Assembly: GCA_045544835.1 (NCBI GenBank)
Contig: JAZPZS010000121.1
Location: 1 to 34,754 of the forward strand
Direction: 5' to 3'
DNA from: UBA1189 sp045544835
Lineage (GTDB): Bacteria > Bacteroidota > Bacteroidia > Bacteroidales > Bacteroidaceae
DNA length: 34,754 nucleotides
Below the pieces are notes generated by a model. It saw only the letters and a program-made list of their open reading frames with translations, did not search any database and had not been told where the DNA came from. The position numbers and the translations under genes were made by a program. Below are positions 15,027 to 23,925 of the stretch, piece by piece; position 1 is the first letter of the stretch, and each line of letters opens with the position of its first letter.

Positions 15027-18002
15027 ATGAATAAGATTAAAGTTGTATTGGCCGGACTGATGCTATCAGTTCTGACGTCCGCGCAAGTGTTTGCCCAAGG
15101 CAAATACAAGGTACAAGGCGTAGTCAACGATGAGTTAGGCCCCGCCGTAGGTGTATCCGTAGTGGAAAAAGGCACTACAAACGGTACAGCCACAGGCCTC
15201 GAAGGCGAGTTTGCACTTACTGTAGCTGACCCCAATGCCATTATCGAGATTAGCTACATAGGCTACACCACGCAGAGTTTCAAAGCCTCAGCACTGCCTA
15301 AACGCATCACGCTCGCCGAAGAGACCACACACCTTACCGATGTGGTCGTTATCGGTTACGGTTCGCAAAAGAAGAAAGAGGTGACAGGCTCTGTAGCCTC
15401 CATCAAAGCTGAGGACTTCAATGCCGGTATCAAGTCGAGTCCCGTAGGACTGCTGCAAGGTAAGGTGTCGGGATTGAATATCATTCGTACAACGAGTGAC
15501 CCTACCAATACAGGATACAATATCCAAATCCGCGGATTTTCTACTCTCGACAAGGGAGCCGGAACCTCTCCGCTGTTCATTGTTGATGGAGTTCCTGTCA
15601 GCAGTATAGACAACATCTCTCCTGATGAAATTGCCTCCATGGACGTACTCAAGGACGGTTCTGCTGCGGCCATCTATGGTACACGCGGTACCAATGGTGT
15701 GATTTTGATTACCACCAAGCGTGGCGATGGTTTTTCCGATGCTGTTCGCACCCATGTAGAATACTCGGGATATGCCTCGGTATCTACTCGCAACGGAGAC
15801 CTTGGAATGGCCACACCTGAAGAGTTTGTAAATCTGGAATCAGCGACAAACGGACTTGTAAAGCCTACGATAATCACTGACGATAACGGTAATTATGTAC
15901 TAACAGACTGGATGGACGAATTAACACGTGACGCAGCGTTGACCCACAATCATAATGTAGCGATATCGGGATCATCAAACAAGTTCAACTATCGTGCATC
16001 ATTGAATTACAAGAACGCTGAAGGTATTGCCAAAACGTCAAACCGTGAAGAGTTGATAGCCAAGTTGTCTGCATCCCAGAAAGCGCTCGATGGGAAATTG
16101 GAATTACAGTATGACATGTCATATATGCGCTACCGCAACGATTTCTTCTGCGGCAATTTCAAGCAGGCAGCCATACTAAACCCTACGTATCCCATCTATG
16201 ATGAATCTACTGCTTCAGGTTATTATATGCCACAAGGCACCGGACTGACCAATCCGGTAGAAGACATGAAAAATCGTGAAAGCTACCAAGATGGCAATTA
16301 CTTCCGTGGCTCAATCAAGGCTAGTTACAATATTCTTGACGGACTTAAGCTCAGCGCTTTTGGAGCCATTGAAGAAGGTGACAATAAGAAGTATTGGTAC
16401 AATGGGGTCATCAATACCGACATAGCAGGTTCTGGCAAAGCTGGTCGTTCAACCGACACCAACCTCAGCCGTCTATTTGAAGCCACATTGGATTACGTTT
16501 GGGCACACAATGGACACAACTTGGCAGCTGTCGCAGGTGTTTCTTACCAGAACTTCCTCTACGATGGTATGGAGGTTTCCAACAAGGGATTCCCAACAGC
16601 CTCAATGAAATATTATCAAATAGGCAATGGTGATGCCTCTAAGGAATACCTCAATGCATCATCTTATCGCAACTCCAACACATTGGCTGCCGCTTTTGCT
16701 CGCGTGAATTACAACTTCGATGAGAAGTACCTCATCTCGGCATCTGTCCGCCGCGAAGGCTCTTCACGCTTCGGTGCCAACAATAAGTGGGGATGGTTCC
16801 CTGCCGTATCAGCAGGTTGGCGCATCAGCGGTGAAGACTTTATGCAAGACCAAGAATGGTGCAACGAATTGAAAATGCGTGTAGGTTTTGGTGTCACAGG
16901 TAACAACCTCGGATCCGACCTCCGTTCTGTAGCCATGCTTTCCAATGGCGGTACTTTCTGGTACAACGGTAAATATGTATACACCTATGGTGTAAGCCAG
17001 AATGTAAACCCCGACCTTCGTTGGGAGAAGAAATACGAGTACAACCTCGGTTTCGACTATTCATTCTTCAACAACCGCGTTTATGGTAGCCTCGACACCT
17101 ACTATCGCCAGACACGCGACTTGCTGTGGGACTACGAAGTTCCTACACCACCCTACCAATACCCGACCCTCCTTGCCAATGCAGGGCAAATGGACAGCTA
17201 TGGTGTAGAACTTGCATTAAGTGGAGTTGCCGTAAAAACGAAAAATTGGAACTGGACCACTACACCAACAATTGCATTCAACCGCAACTACATCACCAAA
17301 CTTTCTGACCCCAGCAAGGGATTCAACTATAAGCAAACCACGTCGGGCGGTGTTGGCGAAAACGGTATCATGAATACCAACACCCAGATCCTCATCGAAG
17401 GACAAAGTGTTGGTGCCTTCTATGGATATGAGTTCTATGGCATAAAGGACGGCAACTGGTATTTCCGTACTCCTGCAGGCGGATTCGTTGACTCTTCTAC
17501 TGCAGCTGAAGCATATCGCCAAGTCATAGGCAATGCACAGCCACTTTTCACATTTGGATGGAACAACACCATCCGTTACAAGAATTTTGATGCTACAATC
17601 TTCCTACGCGGTGTGTATGGCAATGATGTTCTCAATCTTACCCGTTGGGCTTATGGTCCACGTCCCACACAAGCCGATAATCTGTTCATGCACGATGTAA
17701 AAAAGAATGGAGATGTTGTCTACACCAACAAGGCTCTCTTCTCAGATTATTACCTCGAAGATGGTTCTTATGTAAAACTTGACAACGTGACTCTCGGCTA
17801 CACATTTGATTGTCGCAATCATAAGACTGTAAACAATCTTCGTGTCTATGTAACAGGGCAGAATCTCCTTACGCTCACCAAGTATAGCGGACAAGATCCC
17901 GAAGTAAACACTACCAGTGTATGGGATGCAGGTATCGACTATTGCGATTTCTATCCTACCGTAGCAACTGTACTTATCGGTATAAACCTATCATTCAAAT
18001 AA
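15027..18002 (+). CDS. susC: SusC-like TonB-dependent outer membrane transporter
   Basis: 991 residues. A signal peptide ends near VFAQ (about residue 24). A carboxypeptidase-D-regulatory-like domain follows (about 26-100, KVQGVVNDELGPAVGVSVVEKG), then a plug domain with the SusC-family start VVIGYGSQKKKEVTGSV and DGVPVSSIDNISPDEIASMDVLKD (read in parts), and a 22-strand barrel ending VATVLIGINLSFK. It imports starch oligosaccharides through the outer membrane using TonB energy, capped by the SusD protein encoded 12 nt downstream. Length and order match the SusC family. Specificity for starch comes from the neighbouring GH13, GH97 and GH77 genes. Confidence 0.95.
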   Translation: MNKIKVVLAGLMLSVLTSAQVFAQGKYKVQGVVNDELGPAVGVSVVEKGTTNGTATGLEGEFALTVADPNAIIEISYIGYTTQSFKASALPKRITLAEETTHLTDVVVIGYGSQKKKEVTGSVASIKAEDFNAGIKSSPVGLLQGKVSGLNIIRTTSDPTNTGYNIQIRGFSTLDKGAGTSPLFIVDGVPVSSIDNISPDEIASMDVLKDGSAAAIYGTRGTNGVILITTKRGDGFSDAVRTHVEYSGYASVSTRNGDLGMATPEEFVNLESATNGLVKPTIITDDNGNYVLTDWMDELTRDAALTHNHNVAISGSSNKFNYRASLNYKNAEGIAKTSNREELIAKLSASQKALDGKLELQYDMSYMRYRNDFFCGNFKQAAILNPTYPIYDESTASGYYMPQGTGLTNPVEDMKNRESYQDGNYFRGSIKASYNILDGLKLSAFGAIEEGDNKKYWYNGVINTDIAGSGKAGRSTDTNLSRLFEATLDYVWAHNGHNLAAVAGVSYQNFLYDGMEVSNKGFPTASMKYYQIGNGDASKEYLNASSYRNSNTLAAAFARVNYNFDEKYLISASVRREGSSRFGANNKWGWFPAVSAGWRISGEDFMQDQEWCNELKMRVGFGVTGNNLGSDLRSVAMLSNGGTFWYNGKYVYTYGVSQNVNPDLRWEKKYEYNLGFDYSFFNNRVYGSLDTYYRQTRDLLWDYEVPTPPYQYPTLLANAGQMDSYGVELALSGVAVKTKNWNWTTTPTIAFNRNYITKLSDPSKGFNYKQTTSGGVGENGIMNTNTQILIEGQSVGAFYGYEFYGIKDGNWYFRTPAGGFVDSSTAAEAYRQVIGNAQPLFTFGWNNTIRYKNFDATIFLRGVYGNDVLNLTRWAYGPRPTQADNLFMHDVKKNGDVVYTNKALFSDYYLEDGSYVKLDNVTLGYTFDCRNHKTVNNLRVYVTGQNLLTLTKYSGQDPEVNTTSVWDAGIDYCDFYPTVATVLIGINLSFK

Positions 18003-18014
18003 AATACTATAACG

Positions 18015-19715
18015 ATGAAAAAGCTATTATATACCTTTGTTGCACTAACGACTTTAGTGACAACATCCTGCTCTGACATGTTGGAGGAGGTGAATTATGG
18101 AAGTCCTACCGTAGAGGATATGATGACTCAAGAGGAGAATGTGGTACTGCTTGTCGGACAGATTTATGCAGACCTCAAATGGACACATGACCATTGGGGA
18201 TATTGGGGATTGACAACGATCACTGGCGATGAGGGTATTTGCGTACCCCGCAATGGAGGTAATGACTGGAATGATGGTGGGTATTGGCTCAAGCAAAACA
18301 CTCACACATGGGATCATAGAGGTGATGCCATAAAGAATGTTTGGAATACCACGATTTCTGGTGCCGTTCTCTGCAATCAGGTACTTGAGACCCTCAATTC
18401 ATATAAAGAATCCATGTCAGAGGAGGTATATGCACAATATGTAGGCGAAGTCGAAGTATTGCGTTCATACTATTTCTATTTATTGTTTGATTGCTTTGGA
18501 CGTATTCCCTACACAGAGAAGTTCGAAGAGGCCACTGGTCCGCTTCTTGAGCCACAAGACGTATGGTCCAACTTAGTAGCCACCCTGGAGCGTAATGCGC
18601 CCAACATGGCAATTGTGTCTGACGACAATCGTGCAGCCAACTATGGACGCACCACACAGGGATTTGCCTACGCGTTGCTGGCCCGTTTGTACTTGAATGC
18701 AGAATCATTTGGCTGTACTCCCGAGAATGTATTCAAGAACGTAGATGCTCCGGCACAATATAATGGATCATTCTACGACAATTGTGTACGTTGCTGTGAT
18801 GCTGTCATCAATTCGGGTTCATATAGCATTGAAGCGAACTATTTCGATAACTTCAAGATCTACAATGAGCAGAGTAAGGAAAACATCATGGTAATCGTAG
18901 AGAATGGGCAAGCGGACTTCGACGAACGTAGCAACGGCTCTATGAGCAACAAGCTTCGCATCATCCACAACACCCATCATTACGGCATGCAATTCTTCTA
19001 CAATCTCGTATTAGACACTTGGAATGGTTTCTGTGCACGTCCTGACTTCATGAAACTATATGCAGAGACTGACGTTCGCGGACCAGGTAATGAAGGCAAA
19101 GGTACAGCCAACACCAAACAATGGGGATGGTTTGTAGGCCCTGTACACAAGGCTGGCAGCACCACAGAACTCTATTTGGATGAAGACCACGATGAAGAGA
19201 CCATTATCCATACCGAGATCTCAAGTCTCACCAATGCCCATAACTTTGATGGCGCTCGCCTCAACAAATGGGAGATAGACAAGAATAGCGAATACAAATA
19301 TTGTGAGAACGACTTTGTACTTTTCCGCTATGCCGATGTACTATGGATGAAGGAGGAGGCTATTCTGCGTGGTGGAAATGGTACCAGCGGTGTATCGTCT
19401 AAGGATTTCCAGACCATGCTAAAACGTTCATTTGCTTATGATGCTAATCCATTAGAGGCATTCAAAGCCGCCTACCCCGATGCCACCACCTCATTGGAGG
19501 GTATCTTAGACGAGCGTGGTCGAGAGTTCACATGGGAAATGGTGCGTCGTCGCGACCTTATCCGCTACGATAAGTTTGACGATGTACAATACGTGACAGC
19601 CAAGCAAAGCCATCGCAAATGGTTCCCCATTCCCTATTCTGTGCTTGAGAAATCATTGCTTGACGAGAACGGTAATCCTATCTGGACACAGACTCCTGGA
19701 TATGAAAATCTTTAA
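18015..19715 (+). CDS. susD: SusD/RagB-family starch-binding lipoprotein
   Basis: 566 residues. Lipoprotein signal (VTTSC, Cys 19), followed by SDMLEE. The SusD-like N-terminal part has the TPR-like helices (YVGEVEVLRSYYFYLLFDCFGRIPY, read in parts, near residues 140-165) and RTTQGFAYALLARLYLNAE. The C-terminal RagB/SusD part has DERGREFTWEMVRRRDLIRYDKF and ends in FPIPYSVLEKS...WTQTPGYENL. It is surface-exposed and forms the lid of the SusC barrel. Cotranscribed with susC. A 90-nt AT-rich gap precedes the next gene. Confidence 0.94.
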   Translation: MKKLLYTFVALTTLVTTSCSDMLEEVNYGSPTVEDMMTQEENVVLLVGQIYADLKWTHDHWGYWGLTTITGDEGICVPRNGGNDWNDGGYWLKQNTHTWDHRGDAIKNVWNTTISGAVLCNQVLETLNSYKESMSEEVYAQYVGEVEVLRSYYFYLLFDCFGRIPYTEKFEEATGPLLEPQDVWSNLVATLERNAPNMAIVSDDNRAANYGRTTQGFAYALLARLYLNAESFGCTPENVFKNVDAPAQYNGSFYDNCVRCCDAVINSGSYSIEANYFDNFKIYNEQSKENIMVIVENGQADFDERSNGSMSNKLRIIHNTHHYGMQFFYNLVLDTWNGFCARPDFMKLYAETDVRGPGNEGKGTANTKQWGWFVGPVHKAGSTTELYLDEDHDEETIIHTEISSLTNAHNFDGARLNKWEIDKNSEYKYCENDFVLFRYADVLWMKEEAILRGGNGTSGVSSKDFQTMLKRSFAYDANPLEAFKAAYPDATTSLEGILDERGREFTWEMVRRRDLIRYDKFDDVQYVTAKQSHRKWFPIPYSVLEKSLLDENGNPIWTQTPGYENL

Positions 19716-19805
19716 TTAACTGAAATATCTGATTTATTAACCAACGATTATAAATTGCAAGGCAGTTTACAATCAATTTATTAACTAAATTTATTTATTA
19801 TCATC

Positions 19806-21245
19806 ATGAAAAAGTTAATGTATTTGGCAGGTGCATTTGCACTGATGCTCGGTTTCTCTGCTTGTGAACCCGAGGGAAATGAGCCTGAAATCAATGTTGA
19901 TGACATTGTACTTGATGGATTCTATGTGTATGGCGAGGCTACAGGTGCTGCCGACAAGGTAGAAGCCAAGAACGCTATGTCAGCCGGTTCTAACGAAGTT
20001 GACAAAGCTATCCGTACCGGTATGTACGAAAAGTATGTATGGTTGGAGGCTAACAAGGACTTCTCTCTTGTTGAGAATTCAGCTGGTAACAAGAAGTACT
20101 ATGGTGCCAACCTTAAGGAGGTTAATTACGGCTACGCAGAAGGTGAAGGTTTGAACTTTGCAGACAATCCTGATATGATGATTCTTCAGGGAGAACTCAT
20201 CATCGGCGAGAATGCCCCTGCGATGCAAGTTAAGGAAACTGGTCTTTACCACATTGTATTGGATAACAATGCAACAGGTGACTTGGATTATCCGCAAATC
20301 ATCATCCACAAGGCCGACTGGGGCGTACGTGGTGGCATGAATGGCTGGGGATTCACTCCTGGCGAGGTTATCAAGAACGAAGACGGTTCTATCACCTACA
20401 AGTGGGTTGACCAGAACTTGGCTAAGAATGGCGAGTTCAAGTTTGCTTCTTGCCATGGCTGGAAAATCAACCTTGACATCAATGGCTTGGTAAAGGCTGA
20501 GGTAAGCCTTGGCTTGGATGGCGAAGGAAAGCTCTCTAACACTGGCAACAATATCGTAGTTGAGAAAGCTGGTCTCTACACCATCACTTTGACCTACACC
20601 TGCAAGTCTGGTACTGTTGCTGAATCGTTCAACTACACTGTTGAGTGCACTCAAGAGAGTTCTATGCCTGAGACAATGTATATCATCGGTAATGACTTCG
20701 GTAACTGGGATTGGAATTCTGAGGCCGTTGTTGAGATGACTCCGGTACACAGCCACCCCGGTCACTTCTGGGCTATCCGTCACATGACCACAGCTACAGA
20801 GTTCAAGTTCTGCGCACTTCGCGAATGGAATGGCGACTTCACAGGACAGGGTAACGACAGCGGTTACATCGTTCCTGGCAACTGCATGGTAGAGGCTGAC
20901 GGCATCTATATGCTTTATGTAGACCTTGAGAACAGCCGCGTTATCGTAGAGCCCGCCAACGTATATGGTATGGGCGACTGCTTCGGCGGTTGGGACGGTG
21001 GCGTCGAGGCCAACAAGTTCGTAGCCAACGGTCAGGTTCTCGAAGCAACAACTAAGGCTGCTGGTAACCTCAGAATGTATGCAACTCTCTCTACACCTAC
21101 TTCAGACTGGTGGCAGATGGAGTTCAACATCTATGATGGTGCTATCGTATACCGCGCTGGTGGTAACGATCAGGAGGCTGTTCCTGTTACTGAAGGTCAG
21201 AAGGTTACTCTCGACTTCAACGCTGGTACAGGTTCTATCAACTAA
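19806..21245 (+). CDS. SusE/SusF-like outer membrane starch-binding lipoprotein
   Basis: 479 residues. Lipoprotein signal (GFSAC, Cys 20), then an acidic EPEGNEPE stretch typical of surface-exposed Bacteroidetes lipoproteins. The body is a chain of beta-sandwich domains. At least two resemble the starch-binding modules of SusE/SusF: one near 285-390 (MYIIGNDFGNWDWNSEAVVEM) and the last near 392-479 (VYGMGDCFGGWDGG, then VTLDFNAGTGSIN). An earlier one has KADWGVRGGMNGWGFTPGE. Size is nearer SusF (about 485) than SusE (about 390). There is one such gene here instead of a susE-susF pair. A strong terminator follows, separating it from the enzyme genes. Confidence 0.87.
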   Translation: MKKLMYLAGAFALMLGFSACEPEGNEPEINVDDIVLDGFYVYGEATGAADKVEAKNAMSAGSNEVDKAIRTGMYEKYVWLEANKDFSLVENSAGNKKYYGANLKEVNYGYAEGEGLNFADNPDMMILQGELIIGENAPAMQVKETGLYHIVLDNNATGDLDYPQIIIHKADWGVRGGMNGWGFTPGEVIKNEDGSITYKWVDQNLAKNGEFKFASCHGWKINLDINGLVKAEVSLGLDGEGKLSNTGNNIVVEKAGLYTITLTYTCKSGTVAESFNYTVECTQESSMPETMYIIGNDFGNWDWNSEAVVEMTPVHSHPGHFWAIRHMTTATEFKFCALREWNGDFTGQGNDSGYIVPGNCMVEADGIYMLYVDLENSRVIVEPANVYGMGDCFGGWDGGVEANKFVANGQVLEATTKAAGNLRMYATLSTPTSDWWQMEFNIYDGAIVYRAGGNDQEAVPVTEGQKVTLDFNAGTGSIN

Positions 21246-21268
21246 TCAGTAACAAACCTAACAACACA

Positions 21269-21325
21269 GGGGTGCCCTCAACGGGTGCCCCTTTTGGCCT
21301 AAGGCCTTTGATCGGGCCTTAGGTC
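21269..21325 (+). terminator. Terminator plus second hairpin after the SusE/F-like gene
   Basis: Hairpin 1: GGGGTGCCC, loop TCAAC, GGGTGCCCC (two wobble pairs), then TTTT (21269-21295). Hairpin 2 follows directly: GGCCTAAGGCC (21296-21306) and GGCCTTAGGTC (21315-21325), 8-nt loop. Likely lowers transcription into the downstream enzyme genes and may protect the 3' end of the susCDE message. Confidence 0.8.
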
Positions 21326-21495
21326 GCTAATGCAGCATTGCTGAATTGAAAATGGGAAATGGAGAATTAGCCATCCGGCAGGCGATTTTCAGTCCTCGTT
21401 AAACGTTAAACGTCCAACCATAAACAATAAACCAAAAGCCAAAGACCGTTGTCTGTTGACTGTTGACCGTAGGCTTTTCAATAAAATTATAACTC
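21326..21495. repeat. Repeat-rich spacer before the GH13 lipoprotein gene
   Basis: 170 bp with GTTAAACGTTAAACG, CCATAAACAATAAACC, and an inverse copy (21448-21467) of the 7-bp repeat block found in malQ. AAAGCC and GGCTTT flank the latter as an inverted repeat. No clear promoter is visible. Confidence 0.7.
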
Positions 21496-23796
21496 ATGAA
21501 CCGCTATATCCTACTAGCTCTTGAATTATGCTTCTTGGCATTCCTGGCCAGTTGCGAGCCACAAGTTCCTGTTACACCCGAAGAAAAAATCGACCTAAGC
21601 AGTCTACCCTACGGACTCTCGGGCTATTCGCTCACAGACAATAGTATACCGAAGGCCGATGAGCCCTGCGTAATCTATTATAAGGCTGGTGACGGATTCC
21701 CTTTCAGTGGATACACCGAGGTGCTGTATGCACACATCGGTATCGTTGAGTTCGAGTGGAAGCATGTGCCTGCCGACTGGAATACAAACTTAGACCGATG
21801 CCGCTTCACGGCTACCGACGTGCCCGACGTGTGGATGCTACGCCTTGAGCCAAGCATCAGAGAGTGGTTCGGTGCCTCACAGGACGAGGTGATAAACAAG
21901 ATAGGTGTGGTGGTGCGCAATGCCGATGGCACCCGTCAGACGGCCGACCTCTTCTGCACTGTGGAAGACCAGCACGGCACCGCCTACGATGAGGTAGAGC
22001 ATGCCGCAATGCCTGCTGGCGTGTGCGAAGGCATCAACTACATCGATGAGCGTACCGTCACCCTGGTACTGAAAGACCATGACAGCCAAGGCGGCAGCTA
22101 CGATCATGCCTACGTCATTGGCGACTTCAGCGAGTGGGAATACCAATCCGAATACGCCATGCTGCGCGATGAGGAGGCAGGCACGTGGTGGTACACCTTC
22201 GAGCAGGTAGAGCCAGGCAAGGAATACCGTTTCCAATACCACTTGCACGATGCCGAGCGCGGCACCATACGCATCTGCGACCCCTATACCGAGATTGTAT
22301 ACAGTGCCGATGACCACTGGATACCGGCAAGCACATACCCCGGCATGCCAGCCTACCCTACCGCCACATCGGGACTCGTGGGCGCATTCCAGACCGCCCG
22401 CGAGAACTATGCATGGCAGGCGGACTTCACCATCGCTAACCCCGACGACCTCATCATCTACGAACTGCTCCTACGCGACTTCTCCTCCACCAAGGACCTG
22501 AAGGGGGCACTTGCCCGCCTCGACTACCTGGAGGCGCTGGGCATCAACGCCATCGAGCTGATGCCGGTGCAGGAGTTCGACGGCAACAACAGTTGGGGTT
22601 ACAACCCCTGCGCCTACTTTGCCATGGACAAGGCCTACGGCACACGCGAGATGTACAAGCAGTTCATCGATGAGTGTCACAGCCGTGGCATCGCAGTGCT
22701 CCTCGATGTGGTATACAACCACGCCACCGGTGCACACCCCATGGCCAAGCTCTATTGGAACACTACCGGCAACTGTACCGCAGCGGACAACCCTTGGTTC
22801 AACGTCACAGCCCCCCACCCCTACAGCGTGTTCCATGACTGGAACCACGAGAACACCGAGGTGCGCGAGCATGTAAAGCGCAACCTCGAGTATCTGCTCC
22901 GTGAGTACCGCTTCGACGGTTTCCGCTTCGACCTCACCAAGGGCTTCACCCAACGCAAATGTACCGAGGCCACCGCATCGAACTACGACCAGGGTCGTAT
23001 CGACGTGCTCACCGAGTACCATGACGCCATCAAGGCCGTGAATCCCGAGGCCGTAGTGATACTCGAGCACTTCTGCTGTGATGCCGAGGAGCGTGCACTT
23101 GCCGAAGAGGGTATCAAGGTATGGCGCAACCTCAACAACAGCTATTGCCAATCGGCCATGGGCTACGTGGAGAACAGCAGCTTCAGCGGACTGTGGACAG
23201 GCACCTCCATGCCCTTCGGATCCTATGTAGGCTTTATGGAAAGCCACGACGAGGAGCGCCTCATCTACAAGGCCAAGACCTGGGGTGCAGGCACCATAGC
23301 GCAGTCGCTCGATGAACAGATGCAACGCGCCGCCATGGGTGCTGCCTTCTTCTTCACCGTGCCGGGTCCGAAGATGATATGGCAGTTTGGCGAACTCGGC
23401 TACGACTACTCCATCGAGGAGAATGGCCGCACAGGCGAGAAGCCCCTACGTTGGGACTATCTTGAGATGCCCGAGCGCCGTGCCCTCTACGATGCCTATA
23501 CCCAGCTCATCACCTTCCGCAGAGAGCATCCCCAGTTCTTCACCAGCGAGGCCGACTTCACGTGGAAGGTATCCACATCGTATTGGAGCACAGGACGCCA
23601 CATCAGTTGCGTAGCAGGTGAGGAGGCCTTCGTGGTAGTGGGCAACCCCGACACACGCGAGCAAGCCATCACCGTGACCTTCCCCATCGAGGGCTCATGG
23701 AGAAACTATTTTGAGTCTTCAGAGAGCTACACTGGCACAACGACAACGGTAACCCTCGGGGCTGGAGAGTATAGACTGTTTTTAATTGAAAATTGA
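21496..23796 (+). CDS. GH13 alpha-amylase-family lipoprotein (SusG-like role)
   Basis: 766 residues. Lipoprotein signal (FLASC, Cys 20), then EPQ. The N-terminal 180 residues form a beta-rich domain I cannot name. Residues about 185-285 resemble a CBM48/Ig-like module (AYVIGDFSEWEYQSEYAML). The GH13 barrel spans about 310-690, with conserved regions I (DVVYNH), II (FDGFRFDLTKG, nucleophile D479), III (VVILEHF, acid E524) and IV (FMESHDEER, D585). A C-terminal beta domain follows. Likely hydrolyses starch or pullulan at the cell surface, the job of SusG in B. thetaiotaomicron, but its CBM48-like architecture is closer to pullulanase/branching-type GH13. Exact bond specificity is open. Confidence 0.9.
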   Translation: MNRYILLALELCFLAFLASCEPQVPVTPEEKIDLSSLPYGLSGYSLTDNSIPKADEPCVIYYKAGDGFPFSGYTEVLYAHIGIVEFEWKHVPADWNTNLDRCRFTATDVPDVWMLRLEPSIREWFGASQDEVINKIGVVVRNADGTRQTADLFCTVEDQHGTAYDEVEHAAMPAGVCEGINYIDERTVTLVLKDHDSQGGSYDHAYVIGDFSEWEYQSEYAMLRDEEAGTWWYTFEQVEPGKEYRFQYHLHDAERGTIRICDPYTEIVYSADDHWIPASTYPGMPAYPTATSGLVGAFQTARENYAWQADFTIANPDDLIIYELLLRDFSSTKDLKGALARLDYLEALGINAIELMPVQEFDGNNSWGYNPCAYFAMDKAYGTREMYKQFIDECHSRGIAVLLDVVYNHATGAHPMAKLYWNTTGNCTAADNPWFNVTAPHPYSVFHDWNHENTEVREHVKRNLEYLLREYRFDGFRFDLTKGFTQRKCTEATASNYDQGRIDVLTEYHDAIKAVNPEAVVILEHFCCDAEERALAEEGIKVWRNLNNSYCQSAMGYVENSSFSGLWTGTSMPFGSYVGFMESHDEERLIYKAKTWGAGTIAQSLDEQMQRAAMGAAFFFTVPGPKMIWQFGELGYDYSIEENGRTGEKPLRWDYLEMPERRALYDAYTQLITFRREHPQFFTSEADFTWKVSTSYWSTGRHISCVAGEEAFVVVGNPDTREQAITVTFPIEGSWRNYFESSESYTGTTTTVTLGAGEYRLFLIEN

Positions 23797-23925
23797 GAAT
23801 TGAAAATTGAAAATTGAGAATGGAGAATATCGGAGTTCTCCGAGAAATCCGAGCACTCTGAGCACTCTGAGTTCTCCGAGTACTCCCAAAAAGCGACAAA
23901 ACAAATAACTCATAATACACAACGC
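23797..23925. repeat. Spacer with ATTGAAAATTGAG repeats and six 9-bp repeats
   Basis: The stretch at about 23788-23828 repeats (g/a)AATTGA(g/a)A. From 23830 to 23883 six consecutive 9-mers follow the pattern TCYGAGNNC (TCGGAGTTC, TCCGAGAAA, TCCGAGCAC, TCTGAGCAC, TCTGAGTTC, TCCGAGTAC), ending 42 nt before the next start codon. Confidence 0.85.

Noticed and set aside
20079..20783. Minus-strand open frame (234 codons) opposite the SusE/F-like gene
   Set aside because: No family features, fully inside a well-supported gene.
22471..23325. Minus-strand open frame (284 codons) opposite the GH13 lipoprotein
   Set aside because: Same type of shadow; the plus strand has all GH13 motifs.
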